From: Allocatelliglobosispora scoriae
GTDB taxonomy: Bacteria; Actinomycetota; Actinomycetes; Mycobacteriales; Micromonosporaceae
Direction of reading: 5' to 3'
Length of the DNA: 64,000 nucleotides
Assembly: GCF_014204945.1 (NCBI RefSeq)
Contig: NZ_JACHMN010000001.1
Coordinates: forward strand, 992,001-1,056,000
Position numbers and translations under genes: made by a program. Of this stretch, positions 8,349-16,400 are shown piece after piece (position 1 is the stretch's first letter; the number at the start of each line of letters is the position of its first letter). Under the pieces are notes generated by a model. That model searched no databases. It saw only the letters and a list, made by a program, of their open reading frames with translations, and had not been told where the DNA came from.

Positions 8349-8354
8349 TAACCT
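8349..8354 (+). promoter_or_regulatory. -10 box TAACCT, leaderless start of the sensor kinase
   Basis: TAACCT ends 6 nt before ATG 8361 and no Shine-Dalgarno site is visible, so the two-component operon is probably transcribed as a leaderless mRNA. Confidence 0.5.
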
Positions 8355-8360
8355 GGGGTC

Positions 8361-9482
8361 ATGCGATCGCGATCTCTCCTGCTTCCCATGGTCGCCTCGA
8401 CCGTGGCGGTGGGGGTGCTCGTCGCAGTGGCGCTGATCAGCGTCACCGGCGACGCGGCCAGGTCGATGCCGGTCCTGGACCTGGCCGTCGCCATCGTCTC
8501 GGTGGCCCTGGTCCCGGTCATGGTGCGGTGGCCGGTGCCGGCCGGGCTGGTGCTCAGCGCCCTGGCCGCGCTCTCCCCCGTCGCCACGGCACCGGCGACC
8601 GTCGCCGCCCTGCACACCGCACGCAGGCGCCCCTTCCGCGCCGCCCTCGCCGTGGCGGCCGCCGGGATCGCCGGGCACGCGGTGCTGGGGTGGTGGCGGC
8701 CCACGCCCGGCATCACCTACGGGTGGTGGCTGCTGCTGGTGACCATCGCGTACGCGGCCCTCGTCGGCTGGGGCGCGCTGGCCCGGTCGCGGGCGGATCT
8801 GCTCGCCTCGCTGCGCGAACGGGCCCGCCGGGCCGAAGCGGAGCAGGAGCGCCGGGTCGTCGAGGCGCGGATCGCCGAACGGGCCCGCATCGCCCGCGAG
8901 ATGCACGACGTGCTCGCCCACCGGCTGTCCCTGCTCGCCACCTACGCCGGAGCACTGGAGTACCGGCCCGACGCACCGCCGGAGCGGCTCGCGGCGGCGG
9001 CCGGGGTGGTCCGCGCCGGTGTCCGCCAGGCGCTGGAGGAGATGCGGGAGGTCGTGACGCTGCTGCGCGAGGACGGCGACGAATCGGACCGGCCCGCACC
9101 GACCCTCGCCGACGTCCCCGGTCTCGTGGCGGAGGCCCGCGACGCCGGGCTCGACGTCCGCCTCGACACCCGGACCGACCTCGCCGCGCCGCTGGCACCG
9201 TCGGTCGGCCGCACCGCCTACCGGGTGGTGCAGGAGTCGCTGACCAACGCCCGCCGCCACTCCCCCGGTAACCCGGTCACCGTCGTCATCGGCGGCGCGG
9301 GAGGCGCCGAACTCACCATCGAGGTCGGTAACCCGCTGTCTCCCGCACCCGTCGGCCATACCCCCGGCACCGGCCTGATCGGGCTCGCGGAGCGGGTGCA
9401 CCTGGCCGGCGGCGAGATCACGCACACCGCGGCGGACGGCGAGTTCCGGCTGCGGGCCCGGATCCCGTGGCGGCAGCCGTGA
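8361..9482 (+). CDS. NarL-family sensor histidine kinase
   Basis: A 373-residue membrane kinase. Residues 1-145 hold about five membrane helices and no extracellular sensor domain, so it probably senses a membrane signal. The HisKA_3 dimerisation domain contains IAREMHDVLAHRLSLL with the phosphoacceptor His near residue 181, and the C-terminal HATPase has VVQESLTNARRHSPG (N box) and GTGLIGLAERV (G box). It is the usual partner of the LuxR-type response regulator that follows with a GTGA stop/start overlap. The stimulus is unknown. Confidence 0.92.
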   Translation: MRSRSLLLPMVASTVAVGVLVAVALISVTGDAARSMPVLDLAVAIVSVALVPVMVRWPVPAGLVLSALAALSPVATAPATVAALHTARRRPFRAALAVAAAGIAGHAVLGWWRPTPGITYGWWLLLVTIAYAALVGWGALARSRADLLASLRERARRAEAEQERRVVEARIAERARIAREMHDVLAHRLSLLATYAGALEYRPDAPPERLAAAAGVVRAGVRQALEEMREVVTLLREDGDESDRPAPTLADVPGLVAEARDAGLDVRLDTRTDLAAPLAPSVGRTAYRVVQESLTNARRHSPGNPVTVVIGGAGGAELTIEVGNPLSPAPVGHTPGTGLIGLAERVHLAGGEITHTAADGEFRLRARIPWRQP

Positions 9483-10132
9483 CTCGTCCGGTGCGGATCC
9501 TGATCGTCGACGACGACCCGCTGGTCCGGGCGGCGCTGACGATGATGCTCGACGGGGCGGACGGCATCGTCGTCGCCGCCGTCGCCGCCGACGGCGGTGC
9601 GGCGATCACCGCGGTCGACGCGCACGCTCCCGACGTGGTCCTGATGGACCTGCGGATGCCCGGTGTCGACGGGATCACCGCCACCGCACGGCTGCGGGCC
9701 CGCAGCCACCCGCCCGCGGTGATCGCACTGACCACTTTCGACACCGACGACCACGTGGTGCGGGCGCTGCGGGCCGGGGCGAGCGGGTTCCTGCTCAAGG
9801 ACACCCCGCCGGACCGGATCGTCGAGGCGATCCTGCGGGTCGCCGCCGGGGACGCGATCCTCTCCCCCGCCATCACCCGGCGCCTGATGGACCGGGTGGT
9901 CGCCGAGTCCGGGACGGCCGACCGCGCCCGCGCGGCGCTCGCCGAGCTCAGCACGCGGGAGCGCGAGGTCGTGCTGGCGGTGGCGACCGGGCTCACCAAC
10001 GCCGACATCGCCGCCGAGCTGACGATGAGCGTCGCGACGGTGAAGGCGCACCTGACGCACATCTTCCTCAAGCTCGGCGTGACCAACCGGACCCAGATCG
10101 CGCTGCTCGCCCACGACGCCGGCCTGGTCTGA
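9479..10132 (+). CDS. NarL/LuxR-family response regulator
   Basis: A 217-residue regulator: receiver domain with ILIVDDDPLVR, phosphoacceptor Asp in VVLMDLRMPG and conserved Lys in GFLLKDTPP, followed by a LuxR helix-turn-helix (LSTREREVVLAVATGLTNADIAAELTMS...). GTG 9479 was chosen because it overlaps the kinase stop as GTGA, which allows translational coupling; an in-frame GTG at 9467 is the alternative. It forms a two-component system with the upstream kinase. Its stop lies 4 bp from the convergent stop of the candidate immunity gene of the ESX locus, so the two units end face to face. Confidence 0.92.
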   Translation: MTRPVRILIVDDDPLVRAALTMMLDGADGIVVAAVAADGGAAITAVDAHAPDVVLMDLRMPGVDGITATARLRARSHPPAVIALTTFDTDDHVVRALRAGASGFLLKDTPPDRIVEAILRVAAGDAILSPAITRRLMDRVVAESGTADRARAALAELSTREREVVLAVATGLTNADIAAELTMSVATVKAHLTHIFLKLGVTNRTQIALLAHDAGLV

Positions 10133-10136
10133 GCGC

Positions 10137-10427
10137 CTAGAACGCCCGGGTGGCGGGCGGCCGGTCCAGCGCCAGCGCCACCGACCGCGTCGTGTGGAAG
10201 GTCATGACTGCGTTGAGTACGCCACGAGCCGCCCCCGGATCCCCCGCCGTCCGTTCGGCGAACTCCAGGCAGCTCACGACCACCACCGGGCGCCCGGCCA
10301 CCGAGACCTGGTCGGCGGCGAAGACGAACTCCTGGTCGGCCTGCCCCTCGGCGGCGAGCGCCACCCGGTAGGTCGTGCCGTCCACGGCCTCGATGGACCG
10401 CAGCACCCATCCGGTCGATTCCCTCAT
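10137..10427 (-). CDS. Candidate immunity protein for the giant ESX effector
   Basis: A 96-residue soluble protein (MRESTGWVLRSIEAVDGTTYRVALAAEG...) whose ATG overlaps the TGA of the giant effector gene as ATGA, so it is translated directly after it. It has a short beta-rich start, then a helix (CLEFAERT...ARGVLNAVMTF) and a basic tail, without signal or membrane segment. Small cytoplasmic genes placed immediately 3' of a polymorphic toxin gene are usually its immunity protein; that is the only support here, since no known Imm family was recognised. Alternatives are a secretion chaperone or an unrelated gene. Confidence 0.65.
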   Translation of the reverse strand: MRESTGWVLRSIEAVDGTTYRVALAAEGQADQEFVFAADQVSVAGRPVVVVSCLEFAERTAGDPGAARGVLNAVMTFHTTRSVALALDRPPATRAF

Positions 10428-13400
10428 TGCTGTCCCCCGAACACGGCGATGCCGTTCCACACCTGCAGGAAATCCGCGCGGGTCATGGCGTAGGTGCTGC
10501 CGCCGTCCCACGGATCGCGGATGAGTATGAGTCCGTCCTCCCGAACACCGTCGACCACCACCGTGTGCGCGATCTCAGCGCCAGGGCCGAACAGCTCGGC
10601 GGCCCACGGCGGACCGGTGAGGAAGATGTCGAGAACATCCGGTCCGACATAGCCGCCGCGCCACGCCCCGCCCAGCACCTGGACGAGCCGCCCAGCATGG
10701 CCGGGCACCCCCACCAGCTCCATCAGCTCGGCCTGGGGCCGTCCGCTGAGCATCTCCCCGCAGGCGGAGACGCACGACAGGGGGTGGAGCTGCGCGACCG
10801 CGCCGCCGTCCACCGCGTCGACGGTCGGCCAGTTGCCGCCCGGGTCTCCGCCGGCCGGCGGCGTCGCGTCCGGATGGACGGGCGCGACGGGGATGTTCAC
10901 CGGCGGTGTGGCGGTGTGCGGAGTTCTTACCGGCGCGGTGCCGGCGGGAGGGGCGATTCCCGGCGTCGCGGCGGGTGGCGGGACGGCCTCCGGGGCGTTC
11001 TCCTGCGCCGCAGTCTCCGATCCGTACCGCAGGATCTGTCTGCCGAGGAAGCGGGCGGCCGGCCCGTCGAGATCGCCCTCCACGGCGATGTTGACGGCGA
11101 CCTCGATGTTGTTGTTGAGGCCCAAGCCCCACGGAGGGCCCGTCATTCCCGGCAGCAGGTACTTGATCCAGGTGCCGATGGCGATCTCGGCGATCTGGTA
11201 CTCGGTGGAGACCGACACCGACGGATCGGAATGGAATCGCGGTGACGTCCACCATTGGCGCAGGTCCCGGCGTGCCTGGGCGAACAGCTCGCCGAACTCG
11301 GCGAACTCGCCCTGGTCGCCGCGGACGACCGCCTCGAAGTGCTCGGCGCTGATGCGGCGGCTGACGGCGATGTCCAGGCCGGTCATCAGCCAGCCGTAGA
11401 CATTGACGCTGGACAGGTAGGGCACGCCGAACTCGACGCTGCCCGACGCTCCGTAGAGGGGCGAGATGACGAGCTGGGCGGCGTGGCTGACCGACTCGAC
11501 GCCGTCGGGGCGGCGCTGGCGCAGCAGCACCCGAGGCCCCCCGCCGCGGCCGAGCCGGAGGCCGAGGAGCCGCTGGCGGCCGAGGATGACGGTGGTCGCG
11601 CGGCGGACCTGGAACAGGATCGGCCCGCCTACGTTCGAGGTGCTGACACCGACCCTGATGAAGTCGTTGATCCGGACGGTTTCGGTGGGCTCGACGAGGT
11701 CGCCCGTGTCGACGGTGTAGGGGTCCGGGATGTCGGAGGGCCCCCCGCTCTCGTGCAGGCGCACGTTGGCGAACAGCGCCCGGGTCCGGGTGAACGACAG
11801 GCCGGGCAGGCCGACCGCCGCGTAGCGGGTGCCGTCGGCGAGGGTGACGCGGCCGACGTAGAAGCGCCCCGTCACCGAGTAGCCCGCCGTGTGCCGAGTA
11901 CCGGCGACCGCGCCCGCGACGCCGCTGCGCAGACCCGGCCGGAAGCGCCGGTGCAGCTGGTGCAGGATCCGGATGCGGCCTCCCGCGCGCTGTCCCGGAC
12001 CGCGCATCCGCCACACGCGCCGCAGGGTGGCGCCGAGGATCAGCGGCGAGCGGATCGACCTGCCGCTGACGCCGTCAGGGACGGCGCGCAGCAGCGCCTG
12101 CCCCACCCGGGCGGCCCGGTGCTCCCGGGCCGGCAGGTCGGACAGCGCCCGGGTATAGGGCTCCACCTGCTGCCACACGGTCTCGCCGACGATCGTCCGG
12201 ACCCAGTCGCGCCGGGCGGTCTCGGCGCGGCCGTCGCCGCGCAGCCCCAGGTTGTCGACGACGGCATGGACCTGGCCGCGCGCCGGGAAGTCGTCGGCGG
12301 CGGGCTGCCGGCCGGCGAGGCTCACCAGCAGGGCGATGTTGGCCCGGTCGGTGGGGCTCAGGTCCTCGGCGGAGCCGGCCAGGTCGCGGGCGGACAACGG
12401 TCCCTGGCCCAGGCGGTTCGGCGGCGACGTCGGGCGGCCCTCGGTGGCGCGGTCGAGGTTGGCGCGCAGCAGGGTGGTCGCCGCGGCGATCGTCGGGCCG
12501 ACCAGGTCCGCGGCGAGGCCGTCGGCGAGCACGATCGCCTGGACCGGGCGGCCGCCGACGAGGTCCAGGTGGATCCGGGCACTGACGCCGTCGGGCAGTG
12601 CGGCGGCGGTGACGGTGATGATGCCGAACATCCCCGCCGTACGCACGGCCACCGTGGTGCCCTCGGTGTGCACGTCGCCCCAGGCGATGCCGAGGTCGCC
12701 GCGCAGGTGCCGGGCGAGTGCCGTGGCACCGGCGGTGGCCAGACCCGCTCCCGACAGCGGCGGCGCCAGCCCGGTGAGGCCTGCCAGCGCGGCGATCTCC
12801 GTGGCGGGCACGTCGGCGGGCGGGCCGAACATGGTGTCGAGCAGCGCGTCGGCGGCGATGTTCTCGCGCACTGACCGGCGGATCTCGCGCACGTCGTTGC
12901 GCCCGGTATCCAGCGGGTGGTCCGGGTCGGCGAAGCGGTCCAGCATCGCCGCCAGCTCGGCGGCGGCCTCCGCTGAGAAGTGGGTAGCGGCGTGGGCGAG
13001 CAGGACCTCGCGGCGGTGCCCGGCGAAGGGGAGGTCGGTATGCAGGCCCATCGCCTCGACGAGGGCGTGGATCTCGGTGCCGAGCTCCGGGGCGGGCTGC
13101 CAGCCGGACGGGTCGGCCGGGGCGAGGACGAGCAGCTGAGCGGCGAGGCCGGCGTCGCGGGCGCTCAGGCCGCCCAGGTGCGGGGCCGCGCCCGGGGCCA
13201 GCAGGTCGCCGTTGATCGCCGTGACACCGCTGGCCTGGCGCAGCTCGATCGCCTGGGCCTGGGCCAGGGCGTCCGCGATCACCCGTTCCAGGGCCCGGCC
13301 GTTGACGGGCAGGTCGGGCCGCACGACCAGGGTGTAACCGCCGTTGTCGTGGCGCAGCTCCGCGGGCGCGTCGTCGCGGGTGTTGCCGACGGTGAGGCGC

Positions 13401-16400
13401 ACGGGCGGCGTACCCGGCAGAAGGGGCGCGACCCGGGCCTGAGCCGCCGCGAGCGTCTCGGCCGTGACCTGGTCGGAGCCGGTGCCGCGCAGGTCGGTGG
13501 AGCCGCCGATGCCCCGCACCGCGACACGCTGCGGCCGGGGTCCGATCGCCGGCTCGCCGGCGAGCAGGGCGGGATGGCGGGTCACGTCGGTCAGGGCCAG
13601 CGACAGCTCACCGTCGGTGACGGTGGCGGTGACGGAGACGACGAGGACCCCGTCGGCGCCCTGGTGCTGGAAGTCCAGGATGGTGCTGCCGTCGGGCTGG
13701 TAGCGGACCGTGACCAGGGTCGGGGTGGTGACGGCGTCGACCAGGCGCAGGCGGAAGTCGCTCAGCCGCGCCTCCGGCGTGCGGCCGGTGGCGCCGGACT
13801 GGTGGATCATCCGCGCGGCCAGGGCGGCGGAGCCGGTCCGCAGCAGCAGGATGTCGTGGCGGATCTGCTCCTGCAGGATCTCGTTGATCTCGCCGGTGCG
13901 CAGCTCGTCGGAGAGCCGCGCCACGGTCAGGGCATCGCCGTCCAGCCCCGACAGTTTGACCAGGGCCAGGTCGGCCACGATCCGCCCGGCCAGCGCTGTC
14001 CGCGCGGCGTCGGTGAAACGGCCGGTGGCGAGGTCGAGCATCCCCGCCGTGGCGTTCGGGTCGGCGGCGGCCAGGGTCTGGACGAGCAGGTAGAGCTCGG
14101 CGCGGACGGTCAGGTCGGCCTCGGGGTCCAGGTCGGGGACGAGCTCGTACACGAACCGCAGGGTCGCCGCGGCCAGCGCGTCGGCGACCGGCCCGGTCAG
14201 GCCGGACGGCACCGTCGTCACAGCGGTGGCGAGGGCACGCCAGGCGGCGCTGTCGGGGACGCGGGTGTCGAACGGGGCGAGCGCGGCGATTGTCGCCGCC
14301 AGCCCCGGATCGGGGAATCGGCCCAGCAGGGTCCACAGTCGCTGCTCGCCCTGGCGCGACAGCGTCGGCTCGCGGGCGATGAGCGCCGCCAGCGCCGCGT
14401 CGGGGCCGCCGTGCAGCGCGCTCTGCTGGCGGAGCAGGTCCTCCAGGCGGTGTGTCGAGTGGACGCGGTATTCGCCCTGGTGGTCGGCGAGCAGCTCGGC
14501 GAGGGGCGTATGGGCGCGGGTGCGGGCGAGCTCCGCGAAGCCGGCGCGGTATTCGCCGGGCAGCGACCACCGCAGCGACAGCGGGGAGATCGTCCGAGCC
14601 GGGGCGCTCCACTCGGCCTGTGCCGCCAACACCGACCTCGCCTGGCGCAGCGCCTGCTGCTGCGGCAGGCTGAGGGTATCCGGCAGCCCGCCATGGGTGT
14701 CCAGGACGGACAGGTCCAGATCCGCGCCGATACGCAGCCGCGCGGCGCGGAACCCCTGCTGGCCCTCGCGGAGGCCGAGCTGGTCGATCAGCTGCATCAC
14801 CTGCGTCAGCAGTGCCTGGTGGTCGTGGGGCCGGGCGGCGGGATCCACCGTCGCCAGCTGCTGCGCGGCCACCCGCAGCGCCGCGACCCGGGACGCGCGG
14901 ACGGAGCTGGCGTGGTGCACCACGATCCCGCTGCCCCGCAGCGTCGTCGCGTCGGGCAGCAGGTGCAGGTCGCGGGCGAGTAGCGCCCGCAGCCGGACCG
15001 GGTCGAGGTTGACGTCGTAGGAGAGCACGTAGGTGCCGCGGCGCAGCGTGACGCTGCGGTCGAGGACCGGCGACGGGACGACCTGCTCGGCGATGCGGAC
15101 CCGGAACGCGCGCCGCCCCGGCAGCTGGACCTCCAGGTCGCCGCCGGGCAGCTGGCGGACCGTGCCCCCCAGGTCGTCGGCGACCACGGCGGCGGCGAGC
15201 GAGCGGGCGGTCTCGGCGATCGACACCGCCGAGACCGGCTGGATCGTGGGGCGGCCCTGGCGCAGCAGCTCGAGCACCTGCGCGGCGCCCGGCGGCGCGT
15301 CGGCGAGCAGATCGGCGACGAGGCTCCAGCGCCGGTGGGCGCCGTCGCCCCGCAGGCCCATCCCGTCGAGCCGGGCCAGCAGGCGGGCCAGCTCCGCCTG
15401 GCGCAACGCCGTGTCGTCCTCGGCGGCGATGCGGCCCGCGCTGTGGATGGCGAGCTGCATCCGGCCCCGGTCCTGCGGCGACAGTGACAGCGGGCCCGTC
15501 GGCAGGCCCGGTACCAGGGAGTCCCCGGACGTCCTGGTGCGCCACGGCAGTAGCGAACCGCGTTCGGTGGCCCCGTCGATCAGGCCGAGCGCCTGGGCCA
15601 GAGCCAGCTCCACATCGGAGGGTGCGACGCCCTCGGAGATGGTCGCCCGGTGCGCGGCGCCCGGACCGGCGGCGGCCTCGACGACGGCCCCGGACGGGGG
15701 GACGCCGATGGTCAGCTCGACGGTGTAGCTGCCGCCCCGGGCCGGCTCGACCGTCAGCAAGACCCGGGAGGTCCCGGCGACCGGGGCAGCCGTCACGGTG
15801 GCGGTGCCGATCGGTGCGGCGGACAGGGACTGGACGCGGGCCAGGACCGCTGCGGCGTCGGGGGTGCCGCTGGTCGCGAGGAACGGGTCCTGCCCGGCGG
15901 GGACGGGCTGGCCCTCGAACCGCTCGCGGGAGGCGGGGACCGGCGGCAGGTCCGCTCGCACGCTGCGCAGCGGCCGGCCGGTGGCGTCCAGGGCGAGCGC
16001 GCTGACCGGCCCCACCAGGTCGGTGCCCGCGTAAGGCGGGGTCATCGACACGGTGCCGAGCGCGCCGTCGATCCAGACGACGGTGCCGTGGTGGTTGACG
16101 GCGAGCAGCATGTGCCCCGGCGCGCGGGAGCCCGCCCACCGCAGCGCCACCACGGTCGCCGCACCGTGCCCGGCGGCGAGCAGCTGCGCGGCGATGCCGG
16201 CGAGCGCCTCCTGACCGCTGCCCTGCGGCGACAGGCGCCCCTGCACCCAGGACTCCAGGCGCCGGGCCCGCTCGCCGCTGCCCAGGCGCTGCGCGGCGGC
16301 GACCGCCGGGTGTCCCAGCCAGGTCGACAGCGCCGCGATCGTCGCCTCCACGCAGTTGGTGCCGCGTCCCGGTCGGCTGATGCCGCCATCGTTCAGCAGG

